In this document: piece after piece, positions 15,458-24,725 of the stretch
How positions within the stretch are numbered: position 1 is the first letter of the stretch
Layout of the letters: each line of letters begins with the position of its first letter
Assembly: GCF_003129905.1 (NCBI RefSeq)
Contig: NZ_QFFM01000003.1
Span: forward strand, 1-64,000
DNA length: 64,000 bases
Source of the DNA: Bifidobacterium callitrichidarum
Lineage (GTDB): Bacteria; Actinomycetota; Actinomycetes; Actinomycetales; Bifidobacteriaceae
Direction of reading: 5' to 3'
The notes under the pieces: model-generated
What the model saw: the letters and a program-made list of their open reading frames with translations, nothing else
Databases searched by the model: none
Told to the model about the DNA's origin: nothing
Made by a program: the position numbers and the translations under genes

Positions 15458-17908
15458 TTGGCAAACAGCATTTACAAGACCAGCATCGCCATGACCGCCA
15501 TCATCGCCAGCCTGGGATGCGGCATGACCACGAGCGCCATGGCCGATCAGACGACCCCGCAGTCCGATCAGGTCGTCTCCCAGAGCGTTGAAGCCCCGAC
15601 CGCTGACACTAAGACCACTGATACGCCGGCCACCGGCACCAAGGATGACACCCCGGCTGCGACCACCGTCGCGAAGATCGGCGACACTGCCTACACGACC
15701 CTCGCCGACGCGGTGAAGGCCGCCAAGGACGGTGACACCATCACCCTGACCGGCAAGATCACCGGCAACACCACCATCGACAAGAAGATCATCCTGCAAG
15801 GCACCGACGGCAATCAGGTCAACGGCACCATCACCGTGACCGCCGCAGGCGCGACCGTCCGCAACGTGTCGTTCGTGTTCGACCAGGACACCACCAAGGG
15901 CGACAAGACCGACATGCGTGGAGCAGCGTTAAGCCAGCTCATCGTCAAGGCAGACAACGTGACCGTCGAAGCCAACTCGTTCACCATCACTCGTGACGCG
16001 AACACCACTCGCCAGTTGAATGCCGTCTGGGTGCAGAACGCCAAGACCACCAAGATCACCGGCAACAACTTCAACATCGCCACCCACGCCCGCTACCTGA
16101 CCGACCAGACCAAGACCGGCACTGACTCGTGGAGCTGGGTCGCCGTCAACCTGATCGGCGGCGTCGACAAGACCGGTGCCAGCACCGTTTCGGACGTGAC
16201 CATTACAAGGAACACGATGACCGTGGGCGAAGGCGATCGCCTCGACGCAGCCAAACTGCCCGAAGCCTCCAAGGGCAAGAACCTGAGCGGTCAGGTCAAC
16301 CTGCTCGTCGCCAACGGCAACGACACCGCCCGTCAAGGCGTCACGAACGTCACCGTATCCAACAACACGGTCGTCAACGCCTCCAAGCTTGCCGACACAG
16401 ACGCCAACCTGTACGGTCTGACCCTCATGGGCACCAGCGCCGTGAACGTGTCCAACAACACGTTCGCCGGCACGGTCGCCGTCGCCACCAGCCATTGGGG
16501 TACCCAGGCCGGCAGCCTGGGTCTCACCTACACCGGCAACACCGACAACACTTCCAAGGGCGTGAGCTTCGGTTCCGGCTCCTACGCGGGCACCGTCGAC
16601 TACAGTGACAACACCGGTACCGCCGGCGCCACGCTCGTGAAGACCGACAACGGAACGTTCACCACCATCAGCGAATCCGTGGACGCCTCCAAGGACGGGC
16701 ACCTCACCCTGCTCGGCGACTTCTCAGAGAAGTTCATCGTCCCTGAAGGCCGTAGCCCGATCATCGACCTGAACGGTCACTCCCTGTCCGGTGACATCGA
16801 AAACAACGGTACGCTGACCCTCACCGATTCCAGTGAAGCCCAGACCGGCACCGCGTCCGGCGCCATCACCGGCAAGGGCAAGCTGACCATCACCGGCGGC
16901 AAGTATGCGAAGCTGCCTGATGGTGCGACCATTCCGGAAGGCTACGGTACCGTGACCGACAAGGATGGTGTCACCAGCGTCGTCAAGGCCGTCATCAACA
17001 CGGAGAAGCCCACGGTCGAGATCAGCGCCAAGGACGGCAAGATCGACGAAAAGCAGATCATCGCCCTAACTGGAGCCACTGTCAACCTGCCTGGCTATGA
17101 CCTCAAGGTCACGGACATGAAGCCGGTGAACGATCTGATCGAAGCCAACAAGACCGGTCAGGCCACCGTCGAACTCCAGATCATGAAGGACGGCAAGACC
17201 ATCGGCGACCCGATCACCGTGACCGTGAACGTCACCGGCGAAACCGTTCCGGTGCATGTCACCGTCAAGAACGATAAGATCACCGTCAACGTGAAGGACG
17301 GCAAGCTGGACGAAGCCACCCTGCTCAAGCTCGTGGAAGCCAAGGCCGACAATGATGGTGCGACCCTCTCCGTTGACGCGAAGCAGCTGGAAGCCCTCAA
17401 CCAGGCCATCGACACGAACACCGCCGGTGACGTCGTGGTCGGCGTCATCGCAACCCTCGGCGACTCCACCGACACCACGCCGGTGACCGTCACCGTGCAG
17501 GCCATCGACTTCACCGCCAACGACTTCGACTGGAAGCTCACCGACGGATATCTGACCGCCGACAAGATTCTGGAGCTCGCCAAGCCGACCATCAAGCTCG
17601 ACGGCTACAAGTACACGATCGACAGCAAGCAGGTCGACGCGCTGAACGCTCTGATCGACGCGAAGAAGCCCACCAAGGCCATCATCTCTATCACCGCCTC
17701 CGGCGAGAACCTGCCGACCCTGACCAAGACGGTCACCATCAACCTGACCGACACCAAGCCTTCCACGGATGACGCGAAGAAGGACGAGCAGGGCGACAAG
17801 CTCGCTCACACCGGCGTCACCCTCGGCTACGGCATGGCCTTTGCCGGACTCCTCTCCATGGCCGGCGTCGCAGCCACCCTGCTCCGCAAGCGTCTGACCA
17901 ACAAGTAA
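15458..17908 (+). CDS. LAHTG-anchored beta-helix surface protein
   Basis: 816 aa from a TTG start (GGAGCC SD). Signal peptide about 1-31 (AMTAIIASLGCGMTTSAMA). Residues about 65-370 carry a right-handed parallel beta-helix pattern (AYTTLADAVKAAKDGDTITL, then repeated NVT/NNT turns), as in pectate-lyase-like adhesins. Residues about 500-770 hold three related units built on a KDGK-[IL]-DE start and a later [IL]-[NI]-x-[AL] helix. The C-terminus has LAHTG at 782-786, a membrane helix and an RKRLTNK tail, the signal for a class E sortase such as that at 48870. Codon use is strongly biased to C-ending codons, suggesting high expression. Confidence 0.9.
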   Translation: MANSIYKTSIAMTAIIASLGCGMTTSAMADQTTPQSDQVVSQSVEAPTADTKTTDTPATGTKDDTPAATTVAKIGDTAYTTLADAVKAAKDGDTITLTGKITGNTTIDKKIILQGTDGNQVNGTITVTAAGATVRNVSFVFDQDTTKGDKTDMRGAALSQLIVKADNVTVEANSFTITRDANTTRQLNAVWVQNAKTTKITGNNFNIATHARYLTDQTKTGTDSWSWVAVNLIGGVDKTGASTVSDVTITRNTMTVGEGDRLDAAKLPEASKGKNLSGQVNLLVANGNDTARQGVTNVTVSNNTVVNASKLADTDANLYGLTLMGTSAVNVSNNTFAGTVAVATSHWGTQAGSLGLTYTGNTDNTSKGVSFGSGSYAGTVDYSDNTGTAGATLVKTDNGTFTTISESVDASKDGHLTLLGDFSEKFIVPEGRSPIIDLNGHSLSGDIENNGTLTLTDSSEAQTGTASGAITGKGKLTITGGKYAKLPDGATIPEGYGTVTDKDGVTSVVKAVINTEKPTVEISAKDGKIDEKQIIALTGATVNLPGYDLKVTDMKPVNDLIEANKTGQATVELQIMKDGKTIGDPITVTVNVTGETVPVHVTVKNDKITVNVKDGKLDEATLLKLVEAKADNDGATLSVDAKQLEALNQAIDTNTAGDVVVGVIATLGDSTDTTPVTVTVQAIDFTANDFDWKLTDGYLTADKILELAKPTIKLDGYKYTIDSKQVDALNALIDAKKPTKAIISITASGENLPTLTKTVTINLTDTKPSTDDAKKDEQGDKLAHTGVTLGYGMAFAGLLSMAGVAATLLRKRLTNK

Positions 17909-17969
17909 CGGAGCTGCCTATAGGAAACTAACGCGGGCGACGTGATTCGCCCAAACTTCTAGGGACATT

Positions 17970-18001
17970 GGGATCGGGGCCACAAATGTGGCCCCGATCC
18001 C
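17970..18001. terminator. Bidirectional terminator
   Basis: Perfect 14-bp stem (GGGATCGGGGCCAC) with loop AAAT between convergent genes. Confidence 0.85.
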
Positions 18002-18793
18002 TTATCTGCGATAGCTTTCAGCGATACGTTTCTTTGCATCCTCCATGTCCGTCTTCATCCGGCTCAACTGGTTCGCATATTCAGAGAAGATACGACTGGT
18101 GATTTCCAACGTCTCATGCCGAGTGGAGTCGTCCATCCCGTCCAAGTCTGTCTTCAATGCTTCGAATCGATTATGTCGGCGGATTTTCTCCTGTTTCAGG
18201 GCTTCCGGGGAGAAGAACATTTCCTTTGTTACCGGGAAGTTCTCTCTGAGCTCTTTGTCCAATGCACTCCAAATCAGGAACCGAGCGGAATTGGAATCGG
18301 ATACCGCTTTCTGCCATTCCTTGTCGGCTTTCCTTGGATTATCCGTTTGTTCGGCACCCCATGAAGCTTGTATTAGCTGATCAAAATGAGTCAGCAACTC
18401 TTCAGGATTGATTATCAACAGCAGTGCAGAGAGTGCTTTGGAATAATCGTCCAGTGGATCACGTGAACCGTCTGATTGGAAGCCCGCAGCATCCCGTATG
18501 GCAGTGACTGCCGTTGGATCCAGTCCTAGGTAATCAGCAGCATCCTGCGTCGAATAATCATGGGCTTTCATATCGCCGGTCAGATGCGCAACTGGTTCTC
18601 CAAGAATGTCGGATAGTTTGAGCAGATTCTCATAGCTGGGTGGCGTATGGCCAGGTAGGTTCTCCCAACGGGATATCTGAGCTTGGGTCACGCCCATATC
18701 GTCCGCGAGGTCCTGTTGACTGAGCCCGGCCAGTTTCCTGTACTTGACGATGTTCCCGCTGAGAATGCGTAGAGACTCGTTTATATCAAACAT
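18002..18793 (-). CDS. XRE-family transcriptional regulator
   Basis: 263 aa. Residues about 9-70 form a Cro/C1 helix-turn-helix (KYRKLAGLSQQDLADDMGVT, QAQISRWEN). The remaining 190 residues are helical and acidic, without a peptidase or membrane segment, and probably give dimerisation or ligand sensing. It is divergent from the 18899 gene, so it may repress that promoter and its own across the 105-base gap, where TATGGCTTATGA-type AT-rich sequence lies. Confidence 0.85.
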   Translation of the reverse strand: MFDINESLRILSGNIVKYRKLAGLSQQDLADDMGVTQAQISRWENLPGHTPPSYENLLKLSDILGEPVAHLTGDMKAHDYSTQDAADYLGLDPTAVTAIRDAAGFQSDGSRDPLDDYSKALSALLLIINPEELLTHFDQLIQASWGAEQTDNPRKADKEWQKAVSDSNSARFLIWSALDKELRENFPVTKEMFFSPEALKQEKIRRHNRFEALKTDLDGMDDSTRHETLEITSRIFSEYANQLSRMKTDMEDAKKRIAESYRR

Positions 18794-18898
18794 GTCATAA
18801 TTCTAGCTGATATGGCTTATGAAGCGCGGCGAGTATGCATTTGAGAGCATGAAACAGCTCCGATAAGTTGAAACCAACGACCAAACAAAGGAGCAAAC

Positions 18899-19333
18899 AT
18901 GCAGGACAACAATCAGACCACAAACTCAACCGCCACGGAAAACAAGGCAATTCAGTGGGCAAAAGACCATAAAACAGCCATTGTTCTAACCACCCTTGGT
19001 TGCGCCGCCGTCCTTACAGGAGGAATGCTGGTCGCAAAGAACAACTACAAGATAGGCCACGCTGACGGCATTACCGAAGGTTTCGGCAGCGGGTATTCGG
19101 CTGGGATGAAGGAAGGACTCCGCCGGATTCAAATACCGGAATCGAGCTCTGACGACGCCGCGTTCAATCAGGTTGCATCGACTGTCTCCGGGCATGCCAG
19201 AAAACTGCCAACTGGTTTCGTTCGCTCCGTGGCAAAGGATCAGGAGATCAAGTCGCTCGGTCTCGATCTTCCTGATGATGTGACGTTCGTGGATGCGCAC
19301 AGTCGTGTCCGGAGTCGTCCGGTTGCCGCATAG
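18899..19333 (+). CDS. Single-pass membrane protein with glycine-rich Yae1-like segment
   Basis: 144 aa, SD AAAGGAGCAAAC. One membrane helix at about 28-46 (TAIVLTTLGCAAVLTGGML) followed by GHADGITEGFGSGYSAGMKE, a glycine-spaced helix pattern like that of Yae1-type repeats. The N-terminus is polar, so the protein is likely anchored with its C-terminus outside or at the membrane face. Function unknown. Divergent from the XRE gene. Confidence 0.65.
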   Translation: MQDNNQTTNSTATENKAIQWAKDHKTAIVLTTLGCAAVLTGGMLVAKNNYKIGHADGITEGFGSGYSAGMKEGLRRIQIPESSSDDAAFNQVASTVSGHARKLPTGFVRSVAKDQEIKSLGLDLPDDVTFVDAHSRVRSRPVAA

Positions 19334-19383
19334 GAGTGGTTCGGCGTGCCGTGTTGATTCGCTTGGCTTTTCTTCTGTTTTTG

Positions 19384-19424
19384 GAACATATGTTCGTCTA
19401 CTGGCTGGGATAGAACATATGTTC
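19384..19424 (+). promoter_or_regulatory. Two SOS (LexA)-like boxes
   Basis: GAACATATGTTC occurs at 19384-19395 and again at 19413-19424, 29 bases apart; a third half-site, GAACATAT, overlaps the start codon at 19440-19447. The palindrome fits the Gram-positive/actinobacterial LexA box GAAC-N4-GTTC. Confidence 0.72.
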
Positions 19425-19445
19425 CAAACGGAGAGGAGCGAACAT

Positions 19446-19826
19446 ATGGCAACCAAACTCATCACCCTACGATGCGGCCATCAGGAGCGCGTCAACGTCG
19501 ACGGGCCTTATCGGATCATCGAACGCCGCATACGCCAAGTCGAACAAGCCGAATGCCCCATATGCCAAGGAAACAATGACAAACGCTGGGCCGACAACAA
19601 CAGGCTGATACCACTCCGAGGAGTGCATGATCAGTGTCTTCGCGCCGAAACCATCCGCAAGAACACGCTTAATCGAATCAAGGTACTCATCGATCATTCG
19701 ACCATCAGAGATAAGGACGCTTTCCAAGAGCTGAAGAAACAGGCATTGCGAATCGACAGTGCAGCCTGGTGGCTGGAACATCGAGGCGATGCCATCGAGG
19801 TTCTGGCAAGGGATATCGAGCTCTGA
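19446..19826 (+). CDS. Small zinc-ribbon-like protein, possibly SOS-controlled
   Basis: 126 aa from the ATG at 19446, with SD GGAGAGGAGCG; the in-frame upstream extension would run through the operator. LRCGHQERVNV and CPICQG (Cys9, His11, Cys37, Cys40) make a plausible treble-clef or zinc-ribbon site. The C-terminal 80 residues are helical and charged. No enzyme motif. The two LexA-like boxes directly upstream suggest induction by DNA damage. Family not recognised. Confidence 0.7.
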   Translation: MATKLITLRCGHQERVNVDGPYRIIERRIRQVEQAECPICQGNNDKRWADNNRLIPLRGVHDQCLRAETIRKNTLNRIKVLIDHSTIRDKDAFQELKKQALRIDSAAWWLEHRGDAIEVLARDIEL

Positions 19827-19838
19827 TTTTTTTGATGT

Positions 19839-19885
19839 CCCTCACGTAGGGGGTGGATGAGTTTTATCTTCCCCCTACGTGAGGG
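19839..19885. terminator. Terminator hairpin
   Basis: Perfect 15-bp stem (CCCTCACGTAGGGGG) with a 17-base loop, after the zinc-ribbon gene, preceded by a run of seven T. Confidence 0.65.
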
Positions 19886-19913
19886 ATACGGTGTTTTTCG
19901 CATCATTTCAAGG

Positions 19914-19940
19914 TTTTAAGCATCTTCCAAGTGCTTAAAA
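19914..19940. promoter_or_regulatory. Palindromic site upstream of the first HTH gene
   Basis: TTTTAAGCA at 19914-19922 and TGCTTAAAA at 19932-19940 are inverted copies; a second palindrome, GAGATGTCACATCTC, lies further downstream before the ATG at 20000. Plausible operators for the HTH proteins encoded here. Confidence 0.45.
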
Positions 19941-19999
19941 GTCGAAGTCGCACCCTTATGAGATGTCACATCTCACAGAGATGCAACACCATTTCCTAC

Positions 20000-21556
20000 A
20001 TGGAAAACAACACAGATACCACGTCTGCCCTCATTCTCAATGACCTGCGGACGCTGCAGAATTACGAAACATCAACCGAACCGGCGAACACCCCAGTCAA
20101 AGAGTACAACCGGCTCATTGAACTACCACTCCAGCAAATCGTCCAAGCACTGAACGAGAACAACCTCGATCCTGACGAATACAAGACCCTGCTGCAATAC
20201 GCGGCGACAAGTCTCCAATCGCAGGACACCGGAAGATTCATCAACCGTACCAAGGACGAATTCACATTCCTACGCCAATACACCGGAGCAAGCCAGCAGT
20301 GGCTGGCAACCAAGCTCAACGCGAGTCTTTCTACAATCAGACGTTGGGAAAGCCCGGATAGCGAATACATGCCATCAAAAGAAGCATGGACAGCCTTGGA
20401 CGAACTCAACCAGCTCATCAACAAAACCGCCAATGAAAACCTGGCAAAAAGGATCCAATCCAGCGAATCCCTAAGAAAACAGTGGGGAGCCGCCTACTCG
20501 TACTGGTTTGGAAAGGACGCAGAGCACACCCTGCTTATAGGACTCCACCACTATAAGGATGAGACAGGATTCCGTAACGACCTAACAAAATACATCTACC
20601 ATCCATGGCCTGATGTGACACCAGCCAGCACTCCGCTGGAGAAGAATGCGGACCCATTCGAGTACGACGTTCAGCAAGCTGAAAAGGAATACAACGATCG
20701 TCTGCAGAAGGATGCTTACCGCAGGGAGGATTCACCCGAATACGAAAACGCTTGGAGTGTTTTCGAACAGGCAGATACCTATGAGATTCAGAACGCAATC
20801 ACGAGGCGCATCGTGCATCTCGTTGAAACGAAAGCGTATGACCATTCACTCACCGATAGAGAGCTGAGTGTCTCTTTCGATATTCATGCCGGAAGTATTC
20901 TGCCTAACAGGTCAAACAGACGTGTGGGTGGCTTTAAGAATCCAGTCAAAAAAGTGAAGATAAGCACCCTAGTTCCCGGATTTATCCCCGGAGATTCTCA
21001 TGACATGGCGCAACTCTCGTATCAAATTCAACGTCACTGTCGGGCAAGCCGGAAATACAGGGACTATACCATCTTCTGCACGGATGACCAGTTTGCCTTC
21101 ATCGCCCCGATAAACTATGTCTCAGAGCAGAAGGAAGACGATGTCAAATATGTGACGTTGGACTCTCCGATTTTCAAAGGTGTTCAGAAAGAGGAGAGGG
21201 CTGTAGAAGTAGCCGAAGGTCAATTCCCTGAATATACGGTTACTCAAATTAATGCAGATGCTTCCAACCAAACGGTAATTCGATTGGAACGTCTTTCAGA
21301 TGAAGACAAGACTGTACGTAATCAGCTAGCGGAAGCCTATCATCTCAAGCCATGGGAGATCCAGATTTCCGACAATGCTGAAGGCGGTTTCAAGTTCAAA
21401 TCTTCCAAACCTATATTTGACGATAAGGTCAAGATAAACAAGCTGGTCAAGAAACTCTGCGGTCGAAAAACATGGTGGAAGACCAATGATGATTTCACCA
21501 TTCTCATCACATACCCGAACATCGCTTCTCGAATGAAAGAGACCCAGAATTCATAA
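20000..21556 (+). CDS. HTH protein, paralogue of the downstream HTH-FtsK protein
   Basis: 518 aa from the ATG at 20000 (MENNTDTTSAL); a longer reading frame runs through the palindromic sites. Residues about 1-150 match the downstream gene product closely: PVKEYNRLIELPLQQIVQAL, then FLRQYTGASQQWLATKLNAS, an XRE-like helix-turn-helix, then WESPDSEY and a further shared segment (YWFGKDAEHTLLIGLHHYKDE). It has no P-loop. The C-terminal 200 residues (PGFIPGDSHDMAQLSYQIQR and beyond) are unlike the partner. It may be an adaptor that binds the same DNA site as the pump. Confidence 0.72.
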   Translation: MENNTDTTSALILNDLRTLQNYETSTEPANTPVKEYNRLIELPLQQIVQALNENNLDPDEYKTLLQYAATSLQSQDTGRFINRTKDEFTFLRQYTGASQQWLATKLNASLSTIRRWESPDSEYMPSKEAWTALDELNQLINKTANENLAKRIQSSESLRKQWGAAYSYWFGKDAEHTLLIGLHHYKDETGFRNDLTKYIYHPWPDVTPASTPLEKNADPFEYDVQQAEKEYNDRLQKDAYRREDSPEYENAWSVFEQADTYEIQNAITRRIVHLVETKAYDHSLTDRELSVSFDIHAGSILPNRSNRRVGGFKNPVKKVKISTLVPGFIPGDSHDMAQLSYQIQRHCRASRKYRDYTIFCTDDQFAFIAPINYVSEQKEDDVKYVTLDSPIFKGVQKEERAVEVAEGQFPEYTVTQINADASNQTVIRLERLSDEDKTVRNQLAEAYHLKPWEIQISDNAEGGFKFKSSKPIFDDKVKINKLVKKLCGRKTWWKTNDDFTILITYPNIASRMKETQNS

Positions 21557-21560
21557 CCCA

Positions 21561-21611
21561 AATTGGCCTGTAGGGGGTCGCAGCAAACAGCAAACCCCCT
21601 ACAGGCCAATT
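21561..21611. terminator. Terminator hairpin
   Basis: Perfect 18-bp stem (AATTGGCCTGTAGGGGGT) with a 15-base loop, directly after the HTH gene. Confidence 0.7.
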
Positions 21612-21721
21612 CAATAAAACCGCGGAATTTCAACTAAAAACCTACCATTCAAGCCATCTGTTCTTATATCAAACATTTCCCGAGAACACCGACCGCTCAT
21701 AAGTGCATCAGACTGCATTGC

Positions 21722-23455
21722 ATGAGCGATACGAGTAAGAGCACGGTGGTTGAAGCCCTCCGTCGGTTGAAAACCTACGACGAGACAAAACAACCAATGA
21801 AACTTCCCGTCGAGGAATACGCCCAACTTGCAAACCAACCATTGGACATCCTGCTGCAAGCACTGTCCACAGCCGGACTGGAAGAAGCCGAATATCGGGA
21901 ACTAGTCGCATTTGCAGCCACGGGATTACGAGAGCCGCGGAAGAAACAGTCTATTGAACGCAGTAAAGAGGAATTTCTTTATTTACGACAGCGGTTAGGA
22001 TTGAGCCAGCAGTGGATTGCGGATCGCTTGCAGATAAGCGTCGTCACAGTGCGTCGCTGGGAGGATCCGTCCAGTTCTTATAAGCCGGACGATACTGCTT
22101 GGCAACTCCTAGACGAATATGGGAAATGGGAATACCGCACCGCGTTAAAGGCAGTCAACGATAGAATCAACGACATCGTGAATCGTCGGAGAGATCTCGG
22201 TTCTTTTAATGACTACTGGTATGGGGCGGACGACACCCTCTGGTTGGGGTTGCATTATTACCGTGATGAAGTTTCATATCAAGCCGATGTTGAAATCAAG
22301 AAGCAGACGCAACCTACCTGCGATGACGCCATTTCATATATGGCGGATACATATTCCACGTATTTCAACCAGTGGAGCATATTCCCGGAAGCTAAGAGCT
22401 TCACGGTGCAGAACGCGATTACCTCAACGATCGTAGAAATCGTTAGCAATGGGAAATACGATACAAAAATCTCCGGCAATCTAGTAAAAACTTGTTTCGA
22501 CCGGAAAGCAGAGACGGTACTCGATGCAATGACGTCTAAGGAAGAAAAGAGTAATACCGTTTCCTTTGACTTTGCCGATCAGTTCTATAGTGCGCGTCGA
22601 GTGAATGAGTATGTTCTAGGTAAGTCACTCTCCGGACAGCCTGTCATTTGGAATACCGATCTGGTTTCTGGCCTGCTGGTGACCGGGAAAGCCGGTTCAG
22701 GTAAAAGTGTCTTGGAACAGAATCTGGTAGTACAGGCATTGCGTAAGTACTCCCAAGTCATTGTCATTGACCCATTCAAACTGGGGTCTGATTTCAACTG
22801 GGCTGAAACTCATATCACTCTGGTAACCGGTCAGACTGATTATCGGAATATCGAGGGGATATTATCCGGAATCCTGGAAACCATCCACGAACGAAATAAC
22901 CTGCTTGAATCCAATGGCTGTCAGCATTTGAACGTTTTGCCGAATCATCTGCAGCCTCAAAGAATACTGCTGCTGTTCTGCGGATTTGATGCCTTTATCA
23001 ATCAGCTTTCCAATATATCCGGCTCCTATACCGATATGACGGGATTCGAAGACCATGAGTCCCAGAATGCTTCGATTCGCCATAGCTGCGAACTATTATC
23101 GAGAATCGCCATTACTGGCAGAAGCACTGGAGTCAATATCCTTCTGGACGCCCAGTTGCTAAGCGAATCATCGATAGACCGCATCATGAATGGGCGCGCT
23201 TTATATAAGTGTCTGTCTAAAGTCGTAATGGGCGATACAACACCGGCAGGAACGCCGAGTCCAATCAGCCAGCAGATTGCAGTGAAGCAAACCTTGTTGG
23301 CGAAGACGAAACAATGGCATATCGGCATGGGAGTCTATTCCGTATTCGGAAACGACCCTGTCTTCTTCTCCACGGACTGGAATGGTGGATCAGACAATCT
23401 GATGAGTCAGATTTCATCACTTCCAAGCGTTAACTCCAAGCGGGAGAAGAGATGA
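21722..23455 (+). CDS. HTH-FtsK-type DNA pump
   Basis: 577 aa. Residues about 80-130 carry an XRE-like HTH (FLYLRQRLGLSQQWIADRLQ, SVVTVRRWEDPSS). The C-terminal half is an FtsK/TraB-type motor: Walker A GKAGSGKS at 322-329, VIVIDPFKL about 25 residues later, a second hydrophobic strand ending ILLLFCGFDAF, and ITGRSTGVNILLDAQLL, which matches the FtsK G-[RI]-..-ATQ motif. FtsK-like proteins of actinobacterial plasmids move double-stranded DNA in conjugation. Fusing the motor to a DNA-binding domain could let it load at a specific site. The stop overlaps the next start by four bases. Confidence 0.82.
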   Translation: MSDTSKSTVVEALRRLKTYDETKQPMKLPVEEYAQLANQPLDILLQALSTAGLEEAEYRELVAFAATGLREPRKKQSIERSKEEFLYLRQRLGLSQQWIADRLQISVVTVRRWEDPSSSYKPDDTAWQLLDEYGKWEYRTALKAVNDRINDIVNRRRDLGSFNDYWYGADDTLWLGLHYYRDEVSYQADVEIKKQTQPTCDDAISYMADTYSTYFNQWSIFPEAKSFTVQNAITSTIVEIVSNGKYDTKISGNLVKTCFDRKAETVLDAMTSKEEKSNTVSFDFADQFYSARRVNEYVLGKSLSGQPVIWNTDLVSGLLVTGKAGSGKSVLEQNLVVQALRKYSQVIVIDPFKLGSDFNWAETHITLVTGQTDYRNIEGILSGILETIHERNNLLESNGCQHLNVLPNHLQPQRILLLFCGFDAFINQLSNISGSYTDMTGFEDHESQNASIRHSCELLSRIAITGRSTGVNILLDAQLLSESSIDRIMNGRALYKCLSKVVMGDTTPAGTPSPISQQIAVKQTLLAKTKQWHIGMGVYSVFGNDPVFFSTDWNGGSDNLMSQISSLPSVNSKREKR

Positions 23456-24714
23456 ACACCCAGACGATAACACGTGGGATAGCAAGTCATCTACCTGCTT
23501 TGGTCTTCGCTCTGGTCACGCTATTGACCGGCTTGGCCAGTATTTCCGCATACGGGCCTCTGACCATCCCCGACCCGGATATTCACGTGTATGCTTCCTA
23601 CGCTCTCGCAACTGGTCAAATCGGGCAAAACATTCGAACCATGGATGACGGCGCAGGCAACCAAGTACACATCCAATACGTGCGTATGCCGTCGAATCTA
23701 CGCCAAGCCCCATTGGATAACAAGACAGTCGGCAACATTCTCGACCCGGTCAACCATGAGAATGATGAGCGTTTCAAGCAATGGAACAAGCTGACGATGG
23801 CTGACGTGGGAAGCGGACTGAAAGCTTCCAGGGCCAACCAGTATTCTCCGTTGTCGTTCATTCCGCAAGCGGTCGGTATTGGTCTTGCCCGAGCGACTGG
23901 GGCAAGCATGTGGAATCAGCTTCAAGTCGGTCGAATATCAAGCCTGCTGGTTTATTGCATGCTAGGAGTGATTTCGGTAGTTCTTGTCAGACGCCTCGGA
24001 TGGCTCATGACAGTGATCCTTGCGAACCCCGTATCTGTTTTCGTTGCATCGTCATTGAGCGCGGATACTTTGACCAATACGGTTGCCGCGCTGACCATTG
24101 CACTGGCGGTCAAATTAGGAGTATGCGAGAAGCGTTCAACGCTGTTAATTGTCGGTCTTAGTGTTTGCTTGGCATTGCTTGTGCCTTTGAAGCTTTGCTA
24201 CATGCCTTTGGCTCTACTCCCATTGGCTTTAGAGACCATTCGTTTAAGAGACCGTCTACTAATTACGGTAATCCCCACTGCAGTTGGCATAATCCTCATG
24301 TGCTGGTGGAGCTTGTCTTACGGTCGCATAGCGGCCACTGTCAATATGAGCGAAACCAAAAAGCATCTCGTGGATCATCCCATCCACGATATTTTGCGCA
24401 GTCTCGTGGGCGGATGGAACAACGTATGGCGTGTGCTGGCAGGGCATGGAATTATGACTGCGGCAATACTCGTTATTCTGACCGCGTTCGTTCTCACTAC
24501 ACGAAAAATGAGTTTCGATCGGAAGAGAATTTGCGTAGTCATAGCCGCTGCGATTCTCAGCACGACCGCGATTGCCGGCATGCTCATCATCACATGGGCC
24601 AAACCAACCCTCCCATGGGGCGTCGCCCCGTTCGGCTTCCAGGAACGCTATTTACTACCGCTCCTCCCATTGCTCGTCTTCACCACAAAACCAGAAACTT
24701 CCCTCTCAAAGTAA
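23452..24714 (+). CDS. DUF2142-family multi-spanning membrane protein
   Basis: 420 aa with about ten membrane helices. The extracellular loop after helix 1 (PLTIPDPDIHVYASYALATG) and the SLSADTLTNTVAALT and QERYLLPLLPLLVF segments fit DUF2142, a GT-C-like family found near cell-wall polysaccharide genes. The reaction is unproven for the family. Translationally coupled to the FtsK gene (four-base overlap), so it probably serves the same element function or the cell surface. Confidence 0.8.
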   Translation: MNTQTITRGIASHLPALVFALVTLLTGLASISAYGPLTIPDPDIHVYASYALATGQIGQNIRTMDDGAGNQVHIQYVRMPSNLRQAPLDNKTVGNILDPVNHENDERFKQWNKLTMADVGSGLKASRANQYSPLSFIPQAVGIGLARATGASMWNQLQVGRISSLLVYCMLGVISVVLVRRLGWLMTVILANPVSVFVASSLSADTLTNTVAALTIALAVKLGVCEKRSTLLIVGLSVCLALLVPLKLCYMPLALLPLALETIRLRDRLLITVIPTAVGIILMCWWSLSYGRIAATVNMSETKKHLVDHPIHDILRSLVGGWNNVWRVLAGHGIMTAAILVILTAFVLTTRKMSFDRKRICVVIAAAILSTTAIAGMLIITWAKPTLPWGVAPFGFQERYLLPLLPLLVFTTKPETSLSK

Positions 24715-24725
24715 GGAGAAGAACC

